Assembly (NCBI RefSeq): GCF_900964775.1 | Contig: NC_041818.1 | Span: 13,723,332 to 13,787,331, forward strand | DNA length: 64,000 nt | From: Scleropages formosus | Taxonomy: Eukaryota; Chordata; Actinopteri; Osteoglossiformes; Osteoglossidae | Reading direction: 5' to 3' | In this document: one piece after another, positions 1 through 11,354 of the stretch | How the letters are laid out: every line of letters begins with the position of its first letter | Numbering within the stretch: the first letter of the stretch is position 1 | Program-made: the position numbers and the translations under genes | Notes under the pieces: model-generated | Seen by the model: the letters and a program-made list of their open reading frames with translations, nothing else | Databases searched by the model: none | Told to the model about the DNA's origin: nothing

Positions 1-1293
1 TAAGTTTTGTTGTGATAGATTTGTTAAATTGACGTCTTGCTTTGTGTGTATACACAATTGTAGCAAATTCTGTGTTCAGTGTCAAGGCAGCGCCGTGTTG
101 CTGTTCCATTCGTTTCCGTTCGCTAGCGACGTTAACGTGGTTTGCGCTGCAGCTGCGTGAGCTTTGGTGAGTAGCTTAGCATGATTAGCATGTGAGTGAC
201 ATGATCTTCACCAAAACAGAGAGAGCGGGGGGATGTTTGGAGGAGTGTGATTGTTTTACATAGTAGCAGCATTCGGTGGTACAAGTAATGAAAATGAGCC
301 GAAACTAATGGAATCACAGCTTTCCGTTTAACCGTAGACGCGAAAAAAGCTTCGCTTCACTAACGTTGGCTGCAATATCCAGCCGAGCAATCAGTGGTGG
401 CTACGATCCCTAAGTTCATCAGCGTTTATTGAACGTTTTAATTACTGTGAGAACTGATAAATCTCCAACCAGTAGTGTATTTATTTGTGTGTTCATTAAG
501 TAAGACGATTATTACTGAATTATGTTTTTAAAAAGAAATGAGACAAAATAAAAAAAAAAATACTATTCGTGCCTGCAGATACTACTAGTATAGCATGATT
601 TAGCGAAGCCGAAGGTTGCTGATTCGAACGGTACTCGTGCTGTTGACCTTTAATTTAGGTACTTCCCTTAAATTGATACCGTAAATATCCTCTTGTAAAT
701 CATGGCTAAATTACTGTAATTATAAATTGTCTCGGACGGGTGCGGATGGAATGAGTAATAATAACAAACACTAATAATGATGCGCATCGATCCCTGCAAA
801 AGGAAGAAACAAGTAAATAACACCATTTTCTACGAGAAAAAAACCCCAGCAACAGTAAGGGTCTCTAATAAACCCAAACTCAGAATCTGTTGAACAAAAC
901 TCCACATTCATTCAATAGCATCTTGAACAGCAGTGTGGCTGTTTTATTTAAAGATTTAAAATATATATATATATACTGTATATTACACTCAAACTGCAGC
1001 ATCAGTCCATATAGTTTTTTTTTTTCTTAATTCATTTGATTAAATTACTCTACAGTAAAAAGTATGCTTCAGGGATAGGCTCCATGCCATCATTAACGAC
1101 CCTGCGCTTGACAAGCCTTTATAGATCATGGATGATCATTATATTTTGTTGTGCATAGCTTACTGTTTTCTTGTGTTTAAATCAGTGTGGTGTTTCTGTG
1201 CCTGGCTTTATGTTTGTGATGTCAGTGGTATTGACATAATAGAAGGCTACAACAGTCTGTAGTAGTAATAATTTGGTTTTGATTTCTTTCTAG
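1..1293. other. Spacer upstream of TMEM107 coding exons
   Basis: No protein-coding exon could be supported here. The stretch is AT-rich, with a short (AT)n run near 961-975 and a degenerate tRNA-SINE-like patch near 600-720 that has a 'ttcgaac' box-B-like core and the 'aaatcatggctaaa' region. A pyrimidine tract ending in 'ttctag' at 1288-1293 is a plausible acceptor for the exon that carries the TMEM107 start codon, so an untranslated first exon and the promoter probably lie in this stretch. They cannot be placed more exactly. Confidence 0.5.
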
Positions 1294-1326
1294 GTTTACG
1301 TGCACACGTTCTGTAGCTTTATCATC

Positions 1327-3523
1327 ATGTCCGCAGTCAACAGCCTGGTTCCAGCCCGCTTCCTCACACTCACAGCCCACCTGGTCATTGTGATTACCAT
1401 CTTCTGGTCCCGGGTACGAGTCATGTCTGCTTCTCAAATAGTTGTGTGTTCACCTGGCTCTCTGTTGTGACTGGAGATGGTAATGCTTAACGTGGGTGTA
1501 GTCAAATCCACCAGTGATGGCTGTGCTTAGAAAATGTTATAGTACAACTTAACATTTCATTTTCTCACATAAAAAAAACAAAATGGCAGAGACAATAAAA
1601 AAAAAAACTCCTTTTGTAATTTTTTTACTCAGGATAATGTATATTTTTAAAGTTTTCCCACATACCTTTTAACTTGTTTTATGGTAGAAATACTTAATAG
1701 GTCATAGTCTTTTCTCTCATTCATGCTTAGGACAATAATGTCCGGGCATGCCTTCCCCTGGATTTTTCCCAAGAGGAGTACAACAGCCAAGACACACAGT
1801 AAGCTGCAGCTCTGGATGGTCATGTACATTTTCATTTACATTTATTCGCTTAGCAGATGCTTTTCTCCAAAGCTACTTCCAATGAACTCTATGTAGTGTT
1901 ACCAGCCCACACACCTTATTCACCAAGGTGGCTTATATTGCTAGATACACTACTTACAAGGGTCACTCACCCATACATCAGTGGAACACACTCTCATTGT
2001 AATCAGCACATCTGACCATCAGAAAACAATAAGAATTTTCCCTGTGATGGCCATGTGTATCTTCTGAAACAACTGGCCAAAACAAGGCTGCAAGACAAGA
2101 CACATAAAAGTATATTTTCCATTATATAAATTTAAGATTACAGAAATCTTATACCGAAATAGAAGCATGAGTTGAAGGTGTAGTACAAAGTCTGAAAAGA
2201 TTAATTTAATTAAAAGTTTGCTTTAATTTTCTAGAATATTGTTATCAGTATATTTTTGTGACGGTTCATGTTTTACAAATTGCTGCTATGTCTTGTGCTG
2301 CTGTTGCCAGACCATGGTACCTCTCTCTCTGTTCTACAGGCTGGTAGTGGCACTGTCAGTGACCCTGGGCCTGTTTTTTATTGAGCTCATGGGTTTCTTC
2401 TCTGGAGTATCAATGTTCAACAGTAGTCAGAGCCTCCTCTGTATCCTTTTTCATATTTGTTCCTTTGGCAAGACGAGCTGCCTAACACCTTCTGTCTGTC
2501 CCAGTACACCAGTATAATGTTCCCTTTGTCTCCATACAACCGTGTAGCACTTTATGTCCCAGTTCTCCTCCTTTAGGTGCTGATATCCTCAGGGATTCAG
2601 ACAAAGGTGGTGGCAAAATAAATACATGTATATTTAATATGTAAATAACACCAGCTAGGGCAACTCATTATTTTGTATTTATAGACGAAAAGTTTCTCTT
2701 ATGATAACGAGGAAGGGTCTGAAGGAGGTCATGCGTGATATTAGAATGAAGCCACTACAATGCAGTTGGTGTTTGTGTGAAGGCTCCCTAACTCCTGCCT
2801 TGTGTAACAAATCCACACTGAACCTTCTAGCCAGTGCAGCCCATGCTAGTGCCTCCATCGCGCTCCTTTTTTTTCTCTTTGAGCAGTGGAGCTGTGCCAT
2901 CTACTGGTGGATCTTTGCTTTCTGCAGGTTAGTGGCTGCTTTCACGTATTTCAAGAGGTGAGTGAGTGAGTGAGTGAGTGAGTGCCTGTACATGCGTTCC
3001 CACAATACACTATAGTTGGCTATTCCTGACTCAAGTCCCCCATCAGCACTAGCTGCCCACTGCAGTGCCTCGGTCTGCCTCTCATTCTTCGTCTTTCAGC
3101 AGTGGGAGTGCTGGACCTACTGGTTTGTGTTTGCCTTCTGCAGGTATAAAATCAGCAATATTGTAACCTTGAAAATTAAAGGCAGTACAACCTCTTAAGT
3201 AAAATGCCTTGACTGTGACTTAAATTCACATGCTTTTGTTGACTGAGGTCAAGTGGAATTCATATGTAAGACCTTAAAAGAATTTTCAAATCAGATAAAG
3301 ACCTGAAATTCATACTATGAACCCACTGTACCAGCTTTAGTTTAGTAAAACGAATTTTAGCATTAACAGCAGAATGTTACATTTTTTTTTCTTGCTTTCA
3401 TGAATTATGTAAATACAGAAAACCATTTAAGACTTTCCACTATTCCCTCACAGTGCACTTCCCGCAGTTGTGGAAATCCTGTTATTCATTGCTGTGTTTG
3501 GACTGAAGAAGAAGCCTCTTTAA
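1327..3523 (+). CDS. tmem107: TMEM107, transmembrane protein 107 (ciliary transition zone)
   Basis: Coding exons read as 1327-1413, 1731-1798, 2340-2440, then either 2831-2927 (4a) or 3047-3143 (4b), then 3454-3523. Every junction is GT-AG and in frame, giving 140 aa, the length of human TMEM107. The N-terminus MSAVNSLVPARFLTLTAHLV, the block SGVSMFNSSQSL and the C-terminus FGLKKKPL are diagnostic. Four hydrophobic segments (about 7-27, 53-73, 83-103, 113-133) fit the known four-pass protein. The family sits in the transition zone of primary cilia with the MKS module and affects Sonic hedgehog signalling and ciliary membrane composition. The start is chosen by homology; the acceptor before it ends at 1293. 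The odd feature is the duplicated exon 4: 4b is closer to human, 4a is more divergent. The gene is certain; use of both exons is inferred. Confidence 0.93.
1834..2010 (-). repeat. Fish dispersed repeat in TMEM107 intron 2, SINE-tail type
   Basis: Begins 'catttacatttattcgctt' followed by 'agcagatgcttttctccaaa', the reverse complement of the tail that ends many fish tRNA-derived SINEs (see 30690-30885). The right limit is approximate. It lies between coding exons 2 and 3 of TMEM107. Confidence 0.6.
2831..2927 (+). other. tmem107: TMEM107 alternative coding exon 4a
   Basis: A 97-nt exon with acceptor 'ttctag' and donor 'gttagt'. After the single base left by exon 3 it encodes 32 residues starting SSAAHASASIALLFF and ending YWWIFAFC. 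It is open throughout and the same length and phase as exon 4b, with clear similarity (AAH.SAS, then F..F.QW, then YW..FAFC). It lacks the Cys of the 'AHCSAS' motif that exon 4b shares with human TMEM107. Because 97 is not a multiple of three, including both copies would shift the frame, so the two should be mutually exclusive. Confidence 0.75.
2959..2984 (+). repeat. (GTGA)n microsatellite
   Basis: A run of 'gtga' units in the 119-bp intron between the two alternative TMEM107 exons, directly downstream of exon 4a. Confidence 0.85.
3047..3143 (+). other. tmem107: TMEM107 alternative coding exon 4b, canonical-like
   Basis: A 97-nt exon with acceptor 'catcag' and donor 'gtataa'. It encodes 32 residues starting SLAAHCSASVCLSFFVF and ending YWFVFAFC, matching the human segment at AHCSAS, LSFF, WEC and YW. 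Same length and phases as exon 4a 119 bp upstream; both join in frame to the last exon. Confidence 0.85.
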
Positions 3524-4386
3524 GGGGTTTGAACCACATCTCCAGCAAACCTTTCAGCACTTGGGCCTCTGTAACCCCCTGCTCGTCTGTTTGGACTGTT
3601 CTTGTCCGGAAATGACATTTGATGTGCTGCTGTGCCATTGTCTATGGATCAAGGACAAACCAAAATCTGTTAATACTATATACAGTACTTATTGTTTTGG
3701 TGGAACAAAGATATTTTGTTTTATACTGCCACCCTGAAATCCACTTGACATAGAAAAACGGATTCTCTCTCCAAGTTTTCAGAAACATTAAGTCAATTGA
3801 GAACCCTCAAGCTTGAGGCTTAAAAACTCTTGAAAATGAGGAAAATGTAATTGTTGTTGTACTTTTATACTGTACCTTAATTTTCTACTTTGAGCCAGAG
3901 TAGATAAAGGTCTAATATTTTTTTCTTACTAACTTGGTGATGTGGCGATTCAGTGGGGAACACTGCTCTCTCCAGCACCTGGGCTGTGGCTGTATCTACA
4001 TGGACATTGAATGCTTTTTGTGGTTTACTCAGGGGAGATGGGCACCCTGTTGCAGGAGCTCTGCATCTTTTTGCTCAATGTGCCCTACATTTGGAACATT
4101 TCACCCTGTCCGAGTTTATTATTGCCATGTTGCCTTTACATTTACATTTATTCATTTAGCAGATGCTTTTCTCCAAAGCGATGTACATCTCAGAGAAAAT
4201 ACAATCTGTGCATTACATTAGGAGAAAGAGAGATATAGTTATAGACATGTTATTCTTAGTAAACCTAGTTTGTTTCTTTCAACTTTATGCACCGATGTTC
4301 ATTGCACGAGTAAGTGCGTAAAACTCAGGATAGACAAATCCTGATCAGGTTTTCTAAATAGCTGGGAGCAGTTCTGTTGATACATT
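3524..4386. other. TMEM107 3' flank and old dispersed repeat
   Basis: The TMEM107 3' UTR should begin here; no convincing AATAAA was found before the repeat. From about 4138 an antisense dispersed repeat begins with 'catttacatttattcattta' and the 'agcagatgctt' core. It appears to continue on the far side of the LINE ('cttaaatttgatccgggcag' near 5942), so the LINE split it. In human the U8 snoRNA gene SNORD118 overlaps the TMEM107 3' UTR; I looked for a U8-like sequence here and did not recognise one. Confidence 0.5.
4376..4386. repeat. Target site duplication, LINE right-hand copy
   Basis: The 11-mer 'gttgatacatt' occurs at 4376-4386 and exactly again at 5912-5922, bracketing the antisense LINE. 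Confidence 0.85.
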
Positions 4387-5911
4387 CCTTCATTCATTCA
4401 TCTTCCTCCGCTTATCCGGGACTGGGTCGCGGGGGCAGTATTCCAAGCAGAGCCCCCCAGACTTCCCTCTCCCCGCACACCTCCTCCAACTCCTCTGGGG
4501 GAACCCCAAGGCGTTCCCAGGCCAGCTGGGAGACGTAGTCTCTCCAACGTGCCCTGGGTCTGCTCCCAGGCCTCCTCCCAGTGGGACATGCCTGGAACAC
4601 CCCCAGGGAGGCGTCCAGGAGGCATCCGGAACAGATGCCCGAGCCACCTCAACTGGCTCCTCTCGATGCGGAGGAGTAGCGGCTCTACTCCGAGCTCCTC
4701 CCGGGTGACTGAGCTCCTCACCCTATCCCTAAGGGTGCGCCCAGCCACTCTGCGGAGGAAACTCATTTCTGCCGCTTGTATCCGCGATCTCATTCTTTCG
4801 GTCATGATCCAGAGTTCATGACCATAGGTGAGGGTAGGAACGTAGATCGACCGGTAAATTGAGAGCTTCGCCTTACGACTCAGCTCCCTCTTCACTACAA
4901 CAGACCGGTACAATGACCGCATTATTGCGGACGGCGCACCGATCCGTCTGTCAACCTGCCGCTCCATTTTTCCCTCACTCGTGAACAAGACCCCGAGATA
5001 CTTAAACTCCTCCACTTGAGGGAGCAGCTCCCCCCTAACCCGGAGGGGGCAATCCACCTTTTTCCGACTGAGAACCATGGCCTCGGATTTGGAGGTGCTG
5101 ATTATCATCCCCGCCGCTTCGCACTCGGCTGCAAACCTCCCCAGTGCACGCTGCAAGTCTTGACTTGATGAAGCCAGCAGGACCACATTGTCCGCAAAAA
5201 GCAGAGAAGAGATCTCGTGGCCACCAAAACAGACACCCTCCGTTCCCTGGCTGCGCCTAGAAATTCTGTCCATGAAGATAATGAACACAATCGGTGACAA
5301 AGGGCAGCCCTGGCAGAGTCCAACATGCACCGGGAACAGGTTTGACTTACTGCCGGCAATGCGAACCAAGCTCCTGCTCCGGTCATACAGGGAACGAACA
5401 GCCCGTAACAGTGAGCCCCGAACCCCATAATCCCGAAGCACCTCCCACAGGATGCCACGAGGGACACGGTCGAATGCCTTCTCCAGGTCCACAAAACACA
5501 TATGGACTGGTTGGGCAAACTCCCACGAACCCTCCAACACCCTAGTGAAGGTATAGAGCTGGTCCAGTGTTCCACGGCCAGGGCGAAAACCGCATTGCTC
5601 CTCCTGAATCCGAGGTTCGACTATCGGTCGGATTCTCCTTTCCAGTACCCTGGCATAGACTTTCTCAGGGAGGCTAAGGAGTGTGATCCCCCTGTAGTTG
5701 GAACACAATCTCCGCTCCCCCTTCTTAAAAAGAGGGACCACCACCCCGGTCTGCCAGTCCAGAGGAACCGTTCCCGAACTCCACGCGATGCTGCAGGGGC
5801 GTGTCAACCAAGACAGCTCCACAACATCCAGAGACTTGAGAAACTCGGGGTGGATCTCATCCACCCCCGGAGCCTTGCCACCGAGGAGTTTTTTTAACTA
5901 CCTCAGCATCC
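4387..5911 (-). mobile_element. RTE-type LINE, 5'-truncated, reverse transcriptase region
   Basis: On the minus strand a 488-codon open frame (5864 down to 4398) encodes a reverse transcriptase: GVVVPLFKKG near the start, then CGFRPGRGTLDQLYTF, CFVDLEKAFDRVPRGILWEV, GLCQGCPLSP and LLFADNVVLLASS, then a C-terminal LRWLGHLFRMPPGRLP region. This matches the RTE/Rex3-like LINEs common in fish; the exact family needs a library search. The endonuclease half is absent (5' truncation, usual for LINEs). The catalytic pair normally read ADD is ADN here, and the C-terminal end changes frame near 4600, where the usual RWRDYVSQLAWERLG reading is in another frame, so the copy is dead but young. The 3' end carries short GAAT-type tandem repeats. 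An 11-bp duplication flanks it. Confidence 0.85.
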
Positions 5912-5922
5912 GTTGATACATT
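5912..5922. repeat. Target site duplication, LINE left-hand copy
   Basis: Second exact copy of 'gttgatacatt' (first at 4376-4386), at the truncated 5' end of the antisense LINE. Confidence 0.85.
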
Positions 5923-6431
5923 TGTAGGCAATAACCAGGGTCTTAAATTTGATCCGGGCAGCTATAGAAAGCCAGTGCAGGGATATATAATTTATAATTA
6001 GAATAATAATAGAATTTATATAATATGTACACATTTAAATATTAATTCTGTTATGTCAATACAAAAAGATAAATTATGAACCTTTTCCGAATTATAATCG
6101 TTTTGTAAGTTTTCTCCATAGTTACTTAAAGGCAAAGGTACTTAAATTATGTGCTGGATTATACAGCATTTTTGCTGAACAATAAAGGGTAGCACACTGT
6201 TACTGGCTACCACTGATCACAAATTTAAACTTCTGTGATAAGTGGTTTAAAATTTAGTATATTGTCAATTTGTTTTAAGTAAATCAGTACAGGGTCCAGA
6301 GCGCAATTTCGTTTACGTACAAAGCGGCAAACTCCACATTCCGCAGAGGGTCTTTAAGAAATTACAGTGCTGTATGTACAAAAACGGGAAGTTTTTAAAA
6401 GGCCTTTTCTGTCTGATTGACATTTCTGTAG

Positions 6432-6541
6432 CCAATCAACTTTGCATTGCAGTGATACCGCCTTTCTGCAGAAATTTCAGCCAATAACAGGTGACTTCCG
6501 GTTCGCCTGCCTCCCAATCGCATTAAACAACTTAGTTTGAA
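6432..6541 (+). promoter_or_regulatory. aurkb: AURKB promoter: three CCAAT boxes and a CHR
   Basis: CCAAT occurs in the forward sense at 6432-6436, 6481-6485 and 6514-6518, followed by TTTGAA at 6536-6541, about 80 bp before the start codon. Multiple NF-Y CCAAT boxes a few tens of bases apart, ahead of a TTTGAA cell-cycle homology region, are the known layout of G2/M genes repressed by DREAM/MuvB, a class that includes AURKB. There is no TATA box. The motifs are seen; the function is inferred from the gene they precede. Confidence 0.6.
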
Positions 6542-6622
6542 AACGTTCGCGGTTGTAAAGGCAGCGAGTGTTTTACTTTTTGTTTACATTTTTTATTTTT
6601 TTAAAGGCTGTTTAACGTTATA

Positions 6623-9600
6623 ATGCAGGTAAGTAAAAGGATATGTTGAACTGTGTTAAAATTGATAGTTTTTGAACGTTATGTATTTTGTTATCCGTCA
6701 GACCAAGAAGTTTTTTTTTTTCTCCAACGTGGTACTGATTGGCTTCGTCTCTTCTGCGTTTTCCTCCTTCGTCGATGTTCATTTTTAGCGGGTTAATAAT
6801 CATGTAAAACGGTGTAAAAGAGAAACTGCAGTCTGACGAATTTAAGACCTAGTGTGAAAATAAATTTAACTTTTTTCTTTGCAACTCCCGGTTTGCGTAG
6901 CTGATCACCCTGCCTGGCTTCTCATCCGTTGTTAGTGCTGCGAAGTGTTTTATGTCGTTTCTTGTTTCCAGTCGAAGCAATCGAATCATTAGCTACATGT
7001 GGGAGTTTGTTTTAAAAGTAAAAACGATAAGGTCTATTTATTGTTCCATTTATTGAAACAGAATAAAGAGAACCACGATCCTAAGGGGCCCCAGAGACAG
7101 GTGGGTCGGTTTTTATATATATAATATATATATATATTATATATGTTTATAAAATTAATTGTAAGGTGGGTTATGTCTTTCACTAATCGTCTGTGTTATT
7201 CTTCTGATAAACTAACTAATTTTTAAAACACACTTTCCTCAGATCAATACTCCTGCTGGAATAATGGGCCCCCAGCGAGTTCTCAGGAACCCAGGAACAG
7301 ACTCTGGAGAGAAAACTGGTGTCACAGGTTTGTTCATAATTTCCATGCCATACATAGTCTAAGCTTAGCAATAAATATTTCCTGGGATGCTGGTTTGTGT
7401 TGGCAACATGTGCTGCACAGTCACCCTTTGAGTGAATAGGCTGTGCTCATTTAATTGATCTTTGTTTCTTTTTGATGTCTCGTTTCCTTTTGCCCAGGTC
7501 TGAGCAGAGTGGCATCTGTATCCAGTTCAACCAAAACCCTGTGAGTCTTGCTTTACAGTGGTTGGTGTTCATTCCTGGATCATCTGAAACAAAACTAGTA
7601 ATTTCTGTGATAATTGCAAAATTTTGAACTGATATTACCTTTTTTAAAACCATTAATCTCCCTCCCCCCCCCTTCAGAAAATTCTCCATTGAGAACTTTG
7701 ATATTGGGCGGCCACTGGGCAAGGGCAAATTTGGGAATGTGTACCTGGCACGGGAGCGCAAACTGAAGTTCATTGTGGCATTGAAAGTTCTATTCAAGTC
7801 CCAGATGGAAAAGGAAGGTGTGGAGCACCAACTCAGAAGGGAGATTGAGATCCAGTCCCACCTCAGGTGGGTTTTGTTGAACACTTCCCATATCTGTTGA
7901 TTACGATAGTGTTCATTTGGTAGCTGAATGCATGACAGTTTACTCTTGATCATGGCATAAAAAGGTCATGCTGTGCTATCCAAATAAAACGGTTTACAAT
8001 TAAATGTTGCTCTTCCTATCAGTAGTCTGAAGGGCTTTCATATTTTTTCTGTTTTGGATGTTTGCAGCCACAGCCAAGCTTGATTTATTCATTTTCCAAT
8101 ATCTACGCTGTCCTTTCAGGCACCCCAACATCCTACGCTTTTACAACTACTTTCACGATGCCACTCGGGTGTTTCTAATCCTGGAATATGCCCCGCGTGG
8201 GGAAATGTACAAGGAATTGCAGCGCTGTGGCCGTTTTGATGACCAGCGGACTGCCACTGTGAGCATGGAGGGGTAAACGGGATAGGATGGAACAGTTCGT
8301 GTTTAGCCTTCTACATGCTTTTTATATGCACTGGAATGTGTCAGCTAACCAAATCTCAGACGTGCAAATTGTTGGCTATGGAGAAACTGGAGGCTTTTGG
8401 TCTGCCATGACATTTCAAAACGGTATAAATAACACATATTTTGTATATTGAAAGATATATTTTTTTCCAAATGCTATTCTTTTAGACACTAATGAACATA
8501 GTTGCATTTTTCTTTCCACATCTTAGAAAACTGATATTTGTAATGAATTTTAAAGATTTAGAGAATATGGGTATGAAGGCAAAGTACACATTGACTGATT
8601 ATACAAGTATAATACACACGGGCAAGGTTCGGCTATGCTCATTCTTCAACCAAGAAGGTTACAAGACCTTTGCTAATGCATCCTAGCTGATTTGTGCAAA
8701 ATGAAATCTATGCAATCTGATCAAGGAGGAAAATGGCAAGGAGAGCTGAAAATTATAGACATTATTGCATGTGGCTGACAGAAAGGTTTGTCTATTTTAT
8801 TGTAACTGCCTGTTATAGTGCAGATGTACTTTCTTGTACATCAGCATGATGTGGCTTTAAGTAAAGTGTTTTTTAAAGTTGTCATGTTTATTTGCATTGC
8901 ATAGTCCTTATCTTCAATACAGCCACAATATTAACAACCATTTTGTCTCCCAGTACATGGAGGAGCTATCTGATGCACTACAGTACTGTCATGAAAGGAA
9001 AGTCATCCACCGAGACATCAAGCCTGAGAACCTGCTGCTAGGGTTCCGTGGCGAGCTCAAGATAGCCGACTTTGGTTGGTCGGTCCATGCACCATCCCTG
9101 CGGTGAGGAACCACACCAATGAGCCCTCAAAGATGCACACACATATCTTCTGGATTTGTATGAGACAGTATGTTCATCAAGGGTGAATTGACTACATACC
9201 GATTTATTTCCATGTCTATCACTCCAGAGAAATGATGTATTGTTAATGGTAACAGTAACGTGCTGTAGAATTATAGTTCTATAGTAACTCCCTACTCTTG
9301 GCGCATTACCCTTGAGGAAGGTACTTCTGATTTGTTCATTAAATTATCCAGCAATCTAAATGGCTAAATCATTGTAGCTCAATATAATATACCTGTCTCA
9401 ACCCTGAGTAGGACAAATCCCTATGGAAAGGGAGTATGCAAGTGAAAACATTTTCTTTATTTTGCAGAAAAGCAAAAGTGTTCTTTCTGCCAGTAGCATG
9501 CAGAACTGATAGAATGGGGTTGTCGGTAGAATATGACAAAAGCGGGTGAGGAAGTGAGGCTAGTTGTCAATGTCTGCAAGGTACCTCAGAGGCATTTTAT

Positions 9601-10369
9601 TCAGCTTTTTGGTCACTAATTTTATTACTTTTAGGGATTAATATTAAAAAAACAAAAATACTAAAATGGGCATTAAAAGCAAACTTATAAAAATGTATAA
9701 TTACATACATGCAAATGGACATGGGTACATCAGAGCTAACCTAGGACATGGCACAGGCTAAGTTTGCAAAGCAGGTTCCCGTCTGCATGTTTTGCTGCAC
9801 TTGTTATCCAGTGGGGAGGTTTTTTAAAAAAAAAATAAAAAATTGTTGTTGTTCTGCCCCCAGGAACATATGCTACATATTTTTCTTGTTTGATATCAGT
9901 GTTTCACTTCACCAGCACTTCAGGTGCTGCAGGAAAATAACTATTTCACATGTAAAACAGAACAGTACACTGAATGAGGTTGTGGCTGTGAAACTTTTAA
10001 TTTCAGTTAATGTAGTAAACACAAAACTCACAATTTATTCAGTTTTAAGCTTTTATTGATGGTTACATTTTGGGTGGGCTAACAAATTCCAGTTTTCTGG
10101 TCCCAACTGTGTTCCTAAATTGAGGTACAAGTATATTGTGAATTGCACTACACCACAAAATCTCAATTCTTTATGCTCCACAGTCGCCGTACCATGTGTG
10201 GCACACTGGATTACCTACCCCCAGAGATGATTGAAGGGCGTACCCATGATGAGAAGGTGGATTTGTGGTGCATTGGGGTTCTCTGCTATGAATGTTTGGT
10301 GGGGAACCCCCCATTTGAGACATCAAGCCACACTGAGACTTATAAGCGCATCGCCAAGGTGATGGGAAT

Positions 10370-10405
<36 letters not shown>

Positions 10406-10765
10406 ACAGCTGCTTAAAGCATGTTGTTGGCTTTATGTGAAAGTGTAGTAGAACTTCGCAGTTCAGAGGAACTGAAGCTCTTCCAAAATAGGAGAAAGCA
10501 GAGGTTGTTTTTTGGGGGTGGGGGGTTTTTTTTTTTTTTTTTTTTTTTGGAAATTAAATATGTTTAATTAATCTTGTTCTTCCTGGACTAGGTGGACCTT
10601 CAGTTCCCTAGGGTGGTGTCGGATGGGGCACGAGACCTGATCTCAAAACTACTTCGCCACAGCCCCTCCATGCGGCTCTCATTGCAAGGTGTCATTGATC
10701 ATGCATGGGTGCGCGCCAACTCTCGTCGTGTCTTGCCTCCAGTCTACACCCCCAAGAAGCCTTAA
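6623..10765 (+). CDS. aurkb: AURKB, aurora kinase B
   Basis: Nine coding exons: 6623-6628, 7062-7100, 7243-7327, 7498-7540, 7678-7866, 8120-8258, 8954-9102, 10184-10358, 10592-10765, giving 332 aa (human 344). It is the Ser/Thr kinase of the chromosomal passenger complex, acting with INCENP, survivin and borealin on centromeres and the midzone. The N-terminus MQNKENHD holds a KEN degron (residues 4-6). Kinase features: glycine loop GKGKFGNV (72-79), VALK lysine K94, HRD (186-188), DFG (206-208) and activation loop RRRTMCGT with phospho-acceptor T220. The C-terminus [20 protein letters not shown] matches aurora B. The first coding exon holds only ATG CAG; its start is supported by the conserved QxKEN context. 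Intron 7 (9103-10183) and intron 8 contain SINE-like and poly-T sequence. No defect is seen. The B paralog is preferred over A by the N-terminus and by VAMP2/PER1 synteny. Confidence 0.96.
9290..9420 (+). repeat. aurkb: Degenerate tRNA-derived SINE in AURKB intron 7
   Basis: The segment runs from 'ttacccttgaggaaggtact' through 'aatggctaaatcattgtag', matching the body and tail order of the better SINE at 30690-30885. The tRNA-like head is not clear. Confidence 0.5.
10372..10400 (+). repeat. Poly-T tract in AURKB intron 8
   Basis: A long T run just after the exon 8 donor, with a second T-rich run near 10527-10548, before the exon 9 acceptor. Confidence 0.9.
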
Positions 10766-10965
10766 CCTCACTTCAACCCTTCTGTTTTCAGGCGTGTGTT
10801 ATTTTCTCTCCCTTTTAAACTCTGCTTTTGTTCAGGACATTGGTGAACTGAAAAATGTAGAATCAAATGTTTTTTTTTCTTCTTAGTGTAACAATTTTAT
10901 TTTTTAATTTTTTCCCCCTCTGTATATCGTATGTTTAAGGTTTCATTAAATTGTTGTAAATACTC

Positions 10966-10971
10966 AATAAA
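10966..10971 (+). terminator. aurkb: AURKB polyadenylation signal
   Basis: AATAAA about 200 bp after the AURKB stop codon, followed by TG-rich sequence ('atatgtgtatatatgcattt'). The position suits a short 3' UTR. Confidence 0.7.
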
Positions 10972-11354
10972 TATGTGTATATATGCATTTTGGAAGTTTT
11001 ACATATGAAGAGTCCACAGGAACGACCAAGGTCGCTGTCAAAATTAAGAAAAAATTTTTAACTTTGGAGCAATATTTTTTTCCACATATATAACTGCCAT
11101 GCAAGAAACTGGACAACAAACACATTGTCTTTAGCAGTAGAATATTATATTTTAGTCAATAATGGTGGTATTGGAGATCGTTTTAAAATTTATTATGCAA
11201 TCTGGACTACAAGTGTTTTTCCTTCTTTGTGTGAATGAAAAATTGACTTCAGAACCTGCCCGTTGTTATCTAGTACATGCAGTTTCATTGGGACAATAAC
11301 AGTACATAGGCCCCTGTATGAAATGGAAAATTAAAAAAACAGAATGGTTAATGT

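Noticed and set aside
3524-4386. U8 snoRNA (SNORD118) expected near the TMEM107 3' UTR
   Set aside because: In human it overlaps TMEM107, but I found no segment with recognisable U8 sequence or box C/D arrangement here; absence by eye is not proof.
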